Source: Ephemerocybe angulata (lineage: Eukaryota > Basidiomycota > Agaricomycetes > Agaricales > Psathyrellaceae). Taken from it: a DNA stretch of 64,000 nt. The notes below the pieces were generated by a model. It did not search any database and had not been told where the DNA came from. It saw nothing but the letters and a program-made list of their open reading frames with translations. The stretch's first letter is position 1. Each line of letters starts with the position of its first letter. Position numbers and translations under genes: made by a program. The stretch covers positions 2,666,001 through 2,730,000 of the forward strand of contig JAACJK010000001.1 in NCBI GenBank assembly GCA_013368325.1, read 5' to 3'. This document shows positions 11,334 to 23,271 of this stretch, one piece after another.

Positions 11334-11697
11334 TTACATGGCATCATTCTCCTCCAAAACCTGCTTGGCATGGTCCTTAGCCTTCTGAGATACTCGAGGG
11401 TCTACAAATTCATAGGTCAAGACATATATCATATCGCGAAAGCCAGAAATACGTGCTGTGCATAGTAGCCTTATACCCTCCGAGGACTCTATGGTCTGCC
11501 TCCTGATTCTCCCCGGACTCGCCAAGTGCAGCCAAATGCTCGCGAGCACGATCTTTCGCTTCCTCGGAAACATTGGGGTTGTGGATGGTAGCCTTGTACC
11601 CAGATGCAACGCGACTGGGATCCTTGGGGTCTGTGGGAGAGTCGGTGGCCGATAGGGAGTGAAGTACAGTAGAGTACTCACGGCTAGATTCAGACAT
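11334..11697 (-). CDS. conidiation-specific protein 6 (Con-6) family protein
   Basis: Small hydrophilic protein with two copies of the Con-6 repeat: GYKATIHNPNVSEEAKDRA and GYKATMHNPRVSQKAKDHA. Con-6 proteins were named from Neurospora conidiation genes; their biochemical role is unknown and they are often stress or development regulated. Exon 1 starts at 11697. A first intron (GTGAGT at about 11681 to CCCACAG at about 11630) is likely, because it joins MSESS to HPKDPSRVASGYKAT. The second repeat is split by a 55-nt intron at 11456-11402 whose donor is GC, not GT: only this choice restores H-N-P-R-V exactly as in repeat 1. The protein ends QVLEENDAM at 11334. About 90 residues. Confidence 0.88.
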
Positions 11698-12068
11698 GAT
11701 GGGAAAGGGCTTTGCTCGACAAATGAAATGTATGAGTTGTGGGCTGGGTGAAGGGACAGATGCCGGCCCCGTGGAATCTCCGTCATGTTTATATGGAGGT
11801 CTGAGAGTCAGCGCCTGGTCTTGATCGTAGACATCTCAGGCGTTTGTTTCAGCGACGATGAATTGCCTTGGAGTAGGTGATAGCAGGCCTCAGACATGCG
11901 CATCAGCGGTTTGGTCATCTATTGAGTAAAATACATGCAGTAGCAAAGTGTCGTGTCCTGCAAATGATAGGTGATAAGGAACTGACTTGTTGCTATTCAG
12001 ATGAGGAGACTAACCATAATGCAGCCGATCCATAGCAGTACAGCACCCTCCAACAAAAATAACACGCT
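11698..12068. other. intergenic, Con-6 promoter side
   Basis: About 370 bp between the Con-6 start and the GH5 stop, both on the minus strand. It must hold the Con-6 promoter and the GH5 3' UTR. No gene or clear element seen. Confidence 0.4.
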
Positions 12069-14069
12069 CTACGAACAGATGTTCGGATACTTGCGGTCTG
12101 TAGGATCTCGAGGTATCCAACCGCCTTCCAAGCCTTTCTGGTAGCTCCACTCATCTGCTTCCTCCGCCTATGCGCAATGGTATGACGGCATTAGTTACGC
12201 ACTACCTGAAAACTAAAACTCAGACCTTCCACGTCCAGAACACCCAGCCTTGCACGCGTTCTCCTATCTCGATTTGGACCTCAAAATACCTAAAGCGGGT
12301 TAACTTTGAACTGACATTTTGCTTGAAAAGTTTACCTTCGTAGAACTTCCTTGTAAGCGTCAGAAAAGTTCGTATAGCTTCCTGTATAGCCAGAACATGA
12401 GCCATGATAGCGTCCACCAGTGGTCGAGTAGGTATTGTCCCAGCGAGCCCCAACGTTACGCCCGTTTAACCATCTTGCGCAGTCGGTGACGGCGTTGGAC
12501 CATTCTCCTACTACGGTCCAGATATTGCCACCTGCAAATGCAGGGAGGACGTCGTTGTACTGGCAGGCGAACTTACAGCCCTATTTAGTAGGAGGACTTT
12601 CGCGGTGCAGGAAAACACACTCACCCGAATGTGGTCGTCGGTAGACCTGTCTAATTCCCCGTCGCTAAATATCTGGTACTCGTGCTAGTCACAAAGCATC
12701 AGAATAATCCATTGCTCCAGTTCGTTGGAATGGACGACTTACAAAATCCATGAGTACATCGTGGCCTCGAGGGGGTACAAGGAAATTGGTCCAGCTCTAT
12801 AATGCGCATAAACAACAGTCAGAATTGCTGCTACAACAATGACAGAGAAGAAAGTACTGACATTGACACCCAAGAACGCGTCTCCGATCATGACTTTCAT
12901 GCCATCTCCAGCTGCAGCGCGGACTGCGTCGTACGCATCTAACCAAAACTTTCGGATCGCAGCTGCCCAGTCATCTCCTCGGAAACCAGCAGCTTCATTC
13001 AGCAACTCCAGCACATCTATCAAACCGCCAGCGTTCGCTGCAATGAATCGCAGAGTGTCCACCGTACGTGCAACGTTATCACCTCCGAGCGCCCACTGCG
13101 GGTTCCCGGTCCTCTGTCCAGAGTTGTCGTACCCGTTTTGAGACCCCGGTGCACCGTGCAGGTCGACGATAACGTGTATTCCGTGTTTCTTCGCCCAGTT
13201 AAGGCCGCGAAGGAGGTATGTCCATGCCCCGGGTATATATGGGTCGGGAGAAGTAGAGTACGCCGTATCGTCAGACGTCATCGGCACAGACCAATATCCA
13301 AGGGGTATTCTGTGTGGACGAGTCAGCATCCTTCGCCTCTAGCAGCAGAGATGGGAACGGTCGAACCTAACGTGGTTTAATCCTGCCGCTTTCATGGCAA
13401 TGAAATCATCCTCCGTGATCCACTGAGGCCATGCAGTTGAAGATCAAAAATCCTGACGGAGCCAAAACGCGAAGTTATGTTGTGGACACATACCGACTCC
13501 CAATGCTGCTTCAGCATGTCCTGGGCTGTTCCGTGGTCCAGAAGCTGCCCCAACGTGTATTCGTCGATGATATCCTTATTTCCGGTCCTCTCGAAAAAGC
13601 TGGGCGTAATCCAAGGCTACATGTCGTTGAGTGAATGCTTGGCACAAACCATTCGGGCTGGACGGACCTCGAGTACCAACCACCCTCCTCTGTCGGACGA
13701 TGGGTGACCTTCAGCACCTCAGCCCTTTGAGCACTGTCAAAGACCAACTCACAAATTTACCCCTCGAATCTTGTCCCTCGAATAGTTGAATGGCGTGACG
13801 GGGGTCATACTGGGGCTTGTACTCGTGCTCGTACTTGTCGCCGAAGTCGAACCAGAGGGATCCGTAGTTGCAGTTGGCCCTCCGTCAGTATACGTTCCGT
13901 TTGTCGGTATATTGTTTCCCCCATTGACAGGGGGGTCGAGGTCTCCGTTTCGATGAAGTTGCAAGCGGCATTGCTCAGCGTTTGCGAGGCGTGTTGTCCA
14001 TTGAATAAGGATCGCAATCTGAGTAAGGAAGACCAGAGTAGAGTGCAGGCAGCCGAGTCGGATGTGCAT
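12069..14069 (-). CDS. GH5 exo-beta-1,3-glucanase
   Basis: Glycoside hydrolase family 5 enzyme expected to remove glucose from beta-1,3-glucan at the cell surface. From the ATG at 14069 there is a hydrophobic segment ([14 protein letters not shown]), then a Ser/Thr-rich linker ([16 protein letters not shown]) typical of wall proteins, then the catalytic domain. Signatures: [36 protein letters not shown], the acid/base Glu in LLNEAAGF (about 13000), DFHEYQIFS, and the nucleophile Glu in VVGEWS (about 12503). The end is [17 protein letters not shown]. At least ten introns. One internal exon is only 22 nt (13668-13689) and codes GGWLVLE. The N-terminus is uncertain: a longer product starting at 14172 in another frame could be spliced in, so whether this is a signal peptide or a type II anchor is open. 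Confidence 0.9.
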
Positions 14070-14513
14070 CTGCCGTAGCGTAGCAAAACGACGACAGAGA
14101 AGCAGCCAGAAGTCGAGAAGGGCGACGTGAGTAGAACAAGAGACTGACTCTGCGGCGGATGGATATCGTCAATTGTTAAGAACTCGAGAAGCAGTGCCCA
14201 TGAGGTATCGGTGAGGATTAATTAATACCCCCGCAAGGAACTATTTCTCTCTTAGGTCTTGGAAGGTGACCAAGAGGGCATATGCATTGACGGGCAACAG
14301 GCGGCTTGGTGGTAGAGGAGAGGCTAGGCATGCACCAAAACGAGGTCTACTTCGCTTCCAAAAATGTTGTCACATCGACACCGTCACGGTCTGTCATAAC
14401 GTTCATTCATCATCATCGTAAGTGCTCGTGCAGTACCACACCCTCCTAATATACAGGTCTGTCCTTTCACATACAGAGACATACGTACCTACGGAAAGAA
14501 AGCTAAGAGTAGA
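14070..14513. other. intergenic, GH5 promoter side
   Basis: About 440 bp upstream of GH5 and downstream of the membrane-protein gene (both minus). A short frame at 14172-13975 could be an alternative GH5 first exon; nothing else is visible. Confidence 0.35.
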
Positions 14514-16877
14514 TTAAGTACAACCGGAGTACGAAGTGTCCATATAGCGGTCCTCTCTCCTTCCTCGTCCATCTCGTTTCCTGAAACATCCCCCGGTACG
14601 ATGCTTCCTCTCCCTGTACAAACGGTCAGCCCAGTTGTGGTGGGCGAGTTTATAGTAGTCCCAAGCATGTCCCTCTTCAACGGTCTCTCGAACCCTACGG
14701 GCGCGATCCTTCGCAATATTGGTCCTGTCCCTGACATGTTCGCTAGCCGACGTAAAGAACTCACCACTCCTCCTCCTCAGCTGCTTCGCGCGAGTCCGAG
14801 CACGCTCGTTCCTGTACTGGATCGTTTCTCCAAATGCCTGTACATGGTCTCCCAAAGCACGAGCTTTGCCCTTGGACTGCTTGATCAAATCGTCCGTCTG
14901 GGTTTTGATGACCGACATAAGATCGTCCAAAATCTCCATATCTTCGTTCACAGCCTTGACAATCGACTTGGTGGTGACGCCCAACGCTTCCGATAAGGAA
15001 TTGACGAAATTCATCCCAAGTACCGTCGCACTGGAATCTGACGGAAGATCTGATTCATCCGTAGAGTACTCTGCCTCAGGATCCTCATCCAGGAATGATG
15101 ACGTCGCCGATTCCTCGGATGCGAAGGTGGGGGCTTCTGGAGAGTCTGCTTCCTTCGTCGTCGGCTTATCGGACAAAGCAACCTTTGCGGGCTTGCGATT
15201 CCGAGGCTGCGTTACTGGAGGGGCTGTAGCAGCCTCCGTCTCGGGCGTCAAGGATAACGCGGTCGTTCCAGGATTGTAAAGGGATACAGCCGCGTCTCTA
15301 GCTGGTGCGAACATAACCTGGGTTTTCCCATGAGCGGAGTGAACGGCAACACTGGCTGAACGGTTGGGCAGAGAAGCCAACGACGTCCAGGTGTTGTTGG
15401 GGGTCGATATGTTGACCGTGGGTGTAGGGGCTGGCGATCGGAAAGAGGAAGCGTTCAGAGCAATGGTCAGCAAGACAGAAACGACTGTTGACAGAGCAAT
15501 ACTAAAGATAAAAGTCAGTGTGATGATCGTAGTCACATCTCAACAGGTCACGTACACTTTGGCTGGGGTTGCTTGTCCTTTGAACGAGTGTTCCTTGGGG
15601 ACAACTACCTCGTCCTCGTAAAGAATGGCTTGGAGAGCCCGGTAAACTTGCCGGGAATCGAGGGACTTGACATCCTGGTGGTTGATAACGGGAGATCTCT
15701 CCGGAGTCTTCAAGTTGAGCGTTTGCGAGGGTGAGAGGTTGAGAAGCTCCCAATCATCCTCAGCGGCGTTGCGTAATGCCTTATCGTTGTTGTACATCAC
15801 GTCAGCGATGTAGTCATTAGCCAGGACCGAGATATAGGCTGTGTGAGGGGCCAAGGTAGGCAGGCGGTTGGCAGGAAGAAACACGATACCAAGGGAAGGA
15901 CAATCAATGGGATTGTTCTACAGCTGATTGTTAGAGTGAGAAACACACCCGAACACTTGTGTAGAGCTCACCACTTCGATGTCAGGGGCCCTGTCGTCCT
16001 CAGTACGATCGTATATCCTCACAGCGTTAAAGAGGGGCTTAGAATCTGCGTCGACTTTCCCCAGGACCGCGGTATGGACCAACTTCTTCTCGTTCGTAGG
16101 GTCAAGGGTATCGATAAGAAATTGACCCGAGCCATCTGCGACTTTCTGTAAGAAGTCCTGAACCACGGTCCATTTGCACTCGGTGGACGAGCCGTAAAGG
16201 TGGATTTGGAAGTCGACCTTAACAGTCGGCACCTCGTGGATCTCCGGCGCCAAAGGGCCACGGGTCGAAGTGACTGGGGTGGTGTCGTCAGAGACTGCGG
16301 AGGTATCCGTTCCATGCTCTTCGTGCTCATCAACAGAGACCTCTTGATAGGATAGCTCGAGCTCGTTTCGAGGGCTGTTCAAGGGATCTGGGAACGATAA
16401 GCGAAGATCGCGAACGGAGGCCTGGTTGCTGCCGGAATGGCCGCTGCTGCTGGTACTCGTCCTGGAGGAATTCAAAGTGCCGATAAGACTCTGGTTCAAC
16501 GCCTCCTTTACGAGTTCGTCTTCGGCGATGTCCTGGTCCGTGACAATGTCAGGGATGAGCGCTAGAGGAGTCTGTTCAGCCTCGGCTGCTACAGGCTGTG
16601 GCTGAAGGTACATGCCAGCTGCACCCTCGCCGTTGTTGGGCTCAACGAAGCCTTCCCAGGCCTCAACCTCGCCTCTGGAGCTACCGATGCTGATCGAGGA
16701 AGACTGCCTGGAGAGTGGCCTGGAGAGAGGTTCGCCTTCGCTTTCATCGCTTAGCGAGTCGTTGTCGGAGTCGTGGCCACTGGCAATATCCAGCCAATCC
16801 GAGTCGGAAAGGCCATCGAGCTCTGACATGCCGGGGGACGAGTTATAATCTGTGGTCTCAGGAAGGGTAGAATTCAT
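14514..16877 (-). CDS. long single-pass membrane protein, unknown function
   Basis: Three exons, about 750 residues. Exon 1 (16877 to about 15968) codes an acidic Ser/Asp-rich N-terminus (SELDGLSDSDWLDIASGHDS). Exon 2 continues NNPIDCPSLGIVFLPANRLP, and its sequence DDWELLNLSPSQTLNL looks conserved. Exon 3 begins with the only transmembrane segment (VIALSTVVSVLLTIALNA, about 15495-15450). The region after it is Pro/Ser/Glu-rich, then a long charged helix follows (IQYRNERARTRAKQLRRRSG, AKDRARRVRETVEEGHAW), and the C-terminus is Arg-rich. I do not recognise a named family. The layout resembles an ER or nuclear membrane tether, but that is inference only. It shares a promoter of about 137 bp with the F-box gene at 17015. 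Confidence 0.8.
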
Positions 16878-17014
16878 GGGTGGTGAAACGACCCAGTGCT
16901 GTGATGCCTCTCATTATAAGAGGGCCCAGTTTGGCCCAGTTTGCCACGGTATCATAATCACACTGTGACCGGCAGCAATCTGATAATGGCCTTCTTCTAC
17001 CGGGTACCACCACT

Positions 17015-18498
17015 ATGGCCCATTTTCTAGAGCTTCCGGACGATATCTTATTCGTCATCTTGAGCTCATTATCCCCAGAGGATCTCCTTTCTGTCCAACA
17101 GGTTTGCCCCTTACTTTCTCAGTACCAACGCGAGGCGCTAATTTATACACGCAGACATGTCGTGGCATGCACGTCCTCGGGAGCGCCGACCACGTTTGGC
17201 ATGCACTGCAGATTGATCTGCCTCTGGACCTCCAGTCTGCTGACTCGGGCTCAGGCACTTCGTCACACCCCGCAGCTCTAATCCGGCAGAGTACAATACG
17301 TGCACTGCGGCTCGACCAGAACTGGCACAAACCAAAGGAGTCACGAATTAAACTGACGCGCATCCCCCACACTGATATCGTGGACCAAATACAGCTTGTC
17401 GGCAAAGAACACGTTCTAACCCTCTCGCGATCTGGTAATCTGGCGACCTTTTTGACTTTATGGCGCACCAGAGTTGCAATATTCAGTGTGGCCAGGATAG
17501 AGATACCGAACGCAAGCAAGTTTTCTGCATCTTTGGAAGATGGGAAATTGGTGGTTGCCAGCTTGTCTTCTGATCACTATGGCAAAGGGTAGGAGTCAAA
17601 GCCTTCAGTCATGGGTCGCTTAACCTAACTGCGCGCCAATAGCTCCTTGAGGCTCTACGACCTTGCATTAGACGATGCAGAAGAAAGCTGCCAGTTCGAA
17701 GAAGTCTTCTGCCAGTCCTTGTCCGAGCCTGGCAACGCCTTCTTTGACGTTCATGTCGTGGGCCGGACCGCTATATCTGGCATCGCTGCCCTCAATGGAT
17801 CCATCTGCTACAAGCTTCTTCTCGTCGACGTTGACAGTCGCAAATTCGACTACTTCGACATGCCGAGTGAAGGGGTTCAAAGCGTCCGGTTCAAACTCTA
17901 CAGGGACTTCATCTTTATGGGTGCTATTGAAGGGGCTAGGACGTTGACATTTCTGCAGTACGATGTTCGAGCCATGGGTCCTTGTCAGGCGCCAATTCCC
18001 ATCCGCAAGCATGAGGTCTGTGATTTATCCAGAGATTCCCCCCTCACCTATGAATATCATATTTCGACCGAGCCAACGGTACATGGAACGAAGTACTTCC
18101 CTGTCGCAGTCCAACACACGCCTGACTCCGCGAATCGGCGCGCGATCACTATTTACAAAATCCCCCTACTGCCGAAGAGGGCGACCGAAACAGTCCAATT
18201 AGGGCCGACCTTGTGGATGACCAGGGACAGTACGACCGATGTATTTTGCCTGGGGGAGACGGGCTTTCGAGCTGTTTGGCTTGAACGGTGGTGGGACGCG
18301 GACGAGTTTCATTTCGCGAAAGCGGCATTGGGTCCCGAAGGCCCATCTAACGACAAACGGGTGGTCCAGCCTTTGTGGCCTGCGCACCTTGGGCTTCCTT
18401 TCGAGCCTCATGCATGCCATGCTATTTACTTCGAAGAAGCCACAGGCCGTATCTGTTTTTCCCTTCACACCGAGGAGGTGTATCTCATGGAGTTTTAA
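17015..18498 (+). CDS. F-box protein
   Basis: An N-terminal F-box (MAHFLELPDDILFVILSSLS-PEDLLSVQQ) would recruit Skp1 of an SCF ubiquitin ligase. The first exon ends at about 17100. A short intron follows with its acceptor near 17153, and the next exon begins TCRGMHVLGSADHVWHALQ. A second intron lies near 17588-17641. The remaining 430 residues have regularly spaced hydrophobic stretches and a WD-like or beta-propeller feel (FQYDV-, YKIPLL-, GETGFRAVWLERWW), as in many mushroom F-box proteins of unknown substrate. The end is EVYLMEF at 18498. The first 20 residues decide the call; the substrate-binding part is not assignable from sequence. Confidence 0.85.
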
Positions 18499-18851
18499 CG
18501 AACTGTGCATCTGGACACCGATATTTATAATACTTTATGCACGAGGATATTCTGTATTCTGCGTAGATAGCTTCTAATATACCCTTTCCCCATGACCGCC
18601 GAAAGGGGCTTGAAAGGGTCGGTGCCGTGCTGAAGCGCTGAAGTGCGCGCACGGCGGACTTGCAGCCACATCTGATTCAGTGCACGTGGACTGAATATCT
18701 CCGGATTGATCTGCTTTGGACAACTTTATCTCTTTCATTTCTCCTCGTCTGCCACACAGCAATCAAAAGTTTTTCCGCTTCACGACTTCTACGAGACGCG
18801 ATCCACTTGCCACAGGCATTCACCTTCGTATTCGACGCGTCCTCCCACCCC
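18499..18851. other. intergenic, exportin-T promoter
   Basis: About 350 bp with a strongly pyrimidine-rich stretch near 18725-18775, as expected just upstream of a fungal start. No gene seen. Confidence 0.4.
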
Positions 18852-21800
18852 ATGGAACAGCAGATCGAGCAAGTTGTGCAGGCGATCGCAATTGCATCAG
18901 ATCCTACCCAGACCGCCTTGTACCAGCAAGCTCTCGGATATATCCAAACCATCCAACAAAATGCGAGCGAGACGTGGCGCCTTGCTCTCCACATCTTTGT
19001 AGACGCCAACGGGGACGGACGACGAAAGTATCCTACGCAAGCCAGGTTCTGGGCACTCCGCGTGTTGGATGATTTCTTGGACAATCGGTTGGTGCCATTC
19101 TTCAGCTTAAACGTCTCTCTGCTGGGGTTGGGGATATTCCCCATAAAGCTACACATTAGGCCGCACTACCTGTGTCGATTCAGTTTGGCTGATATCCTTC
19201 CGTCAGCGAAAGGATACCACTGCACTGTGCACTGTCTCGCTGCTCTAGACCCCGCCTACCATAACATGACTCGAGCTCGCGTGCTGATACACCAAGCTTA
19301 GGTTCGAACCCCTCGACCAAGACACATTCCGGACTATCCAGCAAGCTTTCGTGAACTACATTCAATCAGAATACGTTGGGGGTCCTGCAGAGGCTGAAGG
19401 AAGTTGTAAGCGCCAGCCTCTAAGTATGACGTACCTCCTCACTGATTGACCCGTTATGTGTGGGTGTAGTCCTCAGAAACAAGTTCTCTCACACCCTCAC
19501 CTTATTCTTCCTTTGCACATATGTCCAGCAATGGCCCTCGTTCTTCACCGATATCTTCACCCTCATCCAACCCACTGCACAAAGCTCGACATCCGGGTTC
19601 AATCATCACATCTCCTTATTGTTCTTCCACCTTGTCCTGGAGATCTCTGGAGAAGTTGCAGACCAAATGATCAAATCTGCGCGAACGTGGACTGAAGAAA
19701 GACATGCACGCGACACTAATGTCAGGGATGCCGTCCGGGAACGAGATGCAGCAAGAATCAACGAGGCCGTTCTAACCATCGTGGCAGAGAACACAGAGCG
19801 CATGAATCGAGTCCGAGAAAGCTCAGGGCCCGCTCAGGAGCTGGCAAACGCCATTGAAGTTGTAGATTGGGGTGTCCGTACATTCGGGTCGTATGTTGGT
19901 CAGTCATTTTCGGGATACCTATCAGCTATTACCCCTACTAAAGCGATACCAGGTTGGATCGATATTAACCTCACCGTTACGCGTGAAACGGTCCCCTTAC
20001 TCTTCAAGCTTCTGGCCGATTCGTCATTGCCCATTCGACTTGCAACAAGCGTTGCGCTCCTGAGAATCATATCTAAAGGCTTAAAAGAGCCGAGCGATAA
20101 ACTGCAGCTATTGAAGGTTCTATCCCTCGGGGAAGTTCTCGATGCACTTGAAGCGAAGACGAGAAAGCAGCAGCTTGAGCGTGGTGAAGATACTGATGAA
20201 GCCGAAGAGTCCTACCGCGAGGCACTCGGGAAACTTCTCAATGTTCTGGGTCTTGAGCTCGCAAAGCTCGTCGAGGTATGCAAAACTTTTGAAGCGGTAT
20301 TTAGATGGGACTAAACCGTACACAGGAACCTACTGCAAATGAGAGCGTGCGAGCGTCAGCTTCCATGGACCTTCAACATCTTCAAGCTGTCATGCTTCGC
20401 TTTTTGGCAGACGATTACGATGATACCTGTTCTACAGTGTTCCCTTTGCTACAAGTTATTCTTTCAAGCGTGAGTGACGCTTCTACTATTTCTGGTTTAT
20501 GGCTGACAATCATTCCAGTATAAGCGCAGTCGAAAAGTGTCACCAGGGCCAATAGACGAGCAGAAACGTTCATTCTTGACGGCCCTTCTACAAGTGATCT
20601 TACAGAAGTTGAAGTGGGACGAAGAAGCGGACCCTGACGATACCGACGATGACGATAATGCAGAGTTCGAGAAGATGAGAAAGGTTGGTCATTCTAGTTT
20701 TAAAATAAACCCACTGACCAACATATATATTCTAGGAATTGCGCACCTTTATGGATTCCATCTTGACTGTTGATCAAGACCTGGTCACAACCGCCATCCG
20801 GACTCTGGCGCTCAACACCATTTCTGCTTATCAGAGTGGGACGCAGCTCAAATGGAATGACGCAGAGCTCGGAATTTATCTCGTTTTCATTTTCGGTGAA
20901 ATTAACAAGAGTGAGTTCCTTCTAATCCTGAACTGAGCGTCAATTGATCCTGTTTTCTCCTTAGCTGGGGGGAAAGGTCGTGCTGCGTTCTGTCATGCAC
21001 CCGCCATAGAACAGAAAGAAAAGAAGAAAACTGATTATTCAGAGTACCCATTAACTAGCCATGGGGAAATGTTGACCGCCTTGGTTCAGTCTGGTATCGC
21101 TTCCTATCCAAATCGGGCAGTGTCTCTACAGTTTTTCGAAACTGTGGCACGCTATCCTGATTTCTTCAAAGTTCGAAAAGAGTGCATCCTTCCTGCTCTC
21201 GAGGCGATGATCGATAGTCGGTGCGTACATCTTATTGCATACCTCCTTTTGTCTGCTCACAACGAATCAGAGGTCTTCACAATGACAACGCCACCTACCG
21301 GTCCCGGATGTTCTACCTCTTCTACCGCTTTATTAAGGAGACGAGAAATGAACTTCAGCCAGACATCAGTGTCACTATCATCAACAACATGCGTGACTTG
21401 CTCCCCATCCAGGTCGAAATTCCGACGGAGCCAGAAGAGCCGGAAGGCGACCTCCTCACTGACGCCCTTAAGAACTCGATGTTCGACTCTCAGCTCTACC
21501 TCTATGAAACGGTCGGCATCTTGACTTCTGTGCTCTCGAGAGACCCCGACCAACAGGGAGCTCTGCTGTTGTCATTGGTAAAGCCTCTCATGGAGGAACT
21601 GTCGGCGAACCTGCAGTCATTTACGGCTGGAACGCAAGATTTGACCCCAGTCGTCAAGGTTCATCACATCACTATGGCTCTGGGCAATATCTCGAAAGGA
21701 TTCCCCGATTACCCTGCTTCCGCCCCGGAGAACTATATGGTCCCTGCTGTCAAGGTTTTCTCCGAGGTCGCCCAAGCGATTCTGGTGTGTTTGGAGGCCA

Positions 21801-22857
21801 TGAATATCCTCAAGCCCATTCGAGATGCGGTACGTGTGCTGAAGAGACAATGTAGAAGATGAAGGCTGACTGTTTACAGACTCGCTTCGCGTTCGCCAGG
21901 ATCTTGGCAACGGCGGGTACTTCGGTGACGAGCTTCATTCCTGCTCTCATGAACAACCTTCTGGCACACTTCGAACCCTCAGAGTTGGTTGACTTCATGA
22001 ACTTCATTGGCCTTCTCATCCACAAGCTTCAGGTATGCGTGCTTTCTGCCGCTTTGATTCAAAAGTGTACTCAGCATCGTATAGAACGACATGTTTGACG
22101 TTTTGGATAAACTCATTGGTCCCCTCAACGCACATATTACAGTACTACTCTCTCAAGCGGCGTCGGGGACTGATGAGATGCGGGCTCAGAGCGAAACAAA
22201 GAAGGCCTTCCTCAATCTACTTATTGCAATTATATCATCCAAGCTGGAAGGGATCTTCACCTCAGAACGTGCGTTGATATGTCTCCTAACGTGTACCCTC
22301 TCTCACACCTCTCTTCCAGGAAACTCTGCCTCCTTTGAACCATTACTCGGAAGCATGCTCGGTCTCGCCGAAGACCTGTCCGATACAGGCAGTCAGAAGG
22401 TCGCACTAGCCTTTTTCACACGCTGTATCACGGTCTGGGGTCAACCTATTCCACAACCTGGCTCAGCGCCTAACGGCACTGCGTCTCAAGGACTTCCTGG
22501 GTTTGAAAGGTTCATATATGAGCGACTAGTCCCAAGTGTCTTTGCTGTGCCATCATTGCCTGAATTCAACATCAAGGATGGTCAGAACGTAGTGGTGAGT
22601 CACTCTATTCATGACTAGGGAATAATGCACTGACATTATGTCTTCAGGTTCTCGGGGAAGTTGGCAATCTACTTCAGACTGTCGTCAAGGTTAGAGGGCA
22701 CGAGGCCCAGACGTATTTTGCCACGGCGTTCCTTCCGTCAAAAGGTTGGCCAACCGATGCTGCAATCGATTTTTCCACCAAACTGCAAGAATTAGATGCG
22801 AAGACCTTCCGGAAATACTTCTCAGATCTTATCAGAGCCTCTCGATCCTCCTCATAA
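18852..22857 (+). CDS. LOS1: exportin-T (tRNA nuclear export receptor)
   Basis: Karyopherin-beta family receptor that carries mature tRNA out of the nucleus with Ran-GTP. The start (MEQQIEQVVQAIAIASDP) opens with the helix-rich N-terminal repeats. Diagnostic stretches are FWALRVLDDFLDNR, YVQQWPSFFTDIF, HISLLFFHLVLEISGEVADQ and the middle WIDINLTVTRETVPLLFKLL. The C-terminal region (FLNLLIAIISSKLEGIFTSE, RFIYERLVPSVFAVPSLPEF) also matches exportin-T. At least eleven introns break it; a large in-frame block at about 21270-21820 is one exon. The protein should be about 1,000-1,050 residues, the family norm. The TAA is at 22855. Some donor/acceptor choices in the first 700 bp are provisional. Confidence 0.9.
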
Positions 22858-23271
22858 TGTTCACGTAGAGACGAGTTTTCCTTTACACCCGCCCCTTCTC
22901 ACTTTCCGGTGATCTTGTTGTTGGTATTTACCTTACACTTCCAATTCAATTCATCACATGTAGCCGCGCTTTGCACCATAACCTCTCTAACGACCTTTAC
23001 GTACTTCCCTTGGACCTTATGAATGTCAGATTGACTTTGTGGCGGGCTTTTGCCTTTTCAATGACGTGCACTTGAAGATAGGGGCGAAGCGGACAAAATC
23101 GTTGGAACATAACACGAATAAATACGGTCAGAAGGCTTGAGGCGCCCAAATGCACACGAGGTTGAGAGGGTCCTTCACGCTTGACTCGAACGATCATCCC
23201 CACGTTGCCGGAATGTCGACAGGTATGCATATTCCATGTTATACTGGTTGGTTGAGCTTTAATCACGACGT
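22858..23271. other. intergenic, exportin-T to cullin-3
   Basis: About 410 bp: the exportin 3' UTR and the cullin promoter. No conserved frame on either strand. Confidence 0.4.

Noticed and set aside
19301..19312. tRNA B-box-like GGTTCGAACCCC
   Set aside because: It is the start of a coding exon of exportin-T (FEPLDQDTF). No A-box or cloverleaf can be built around it.
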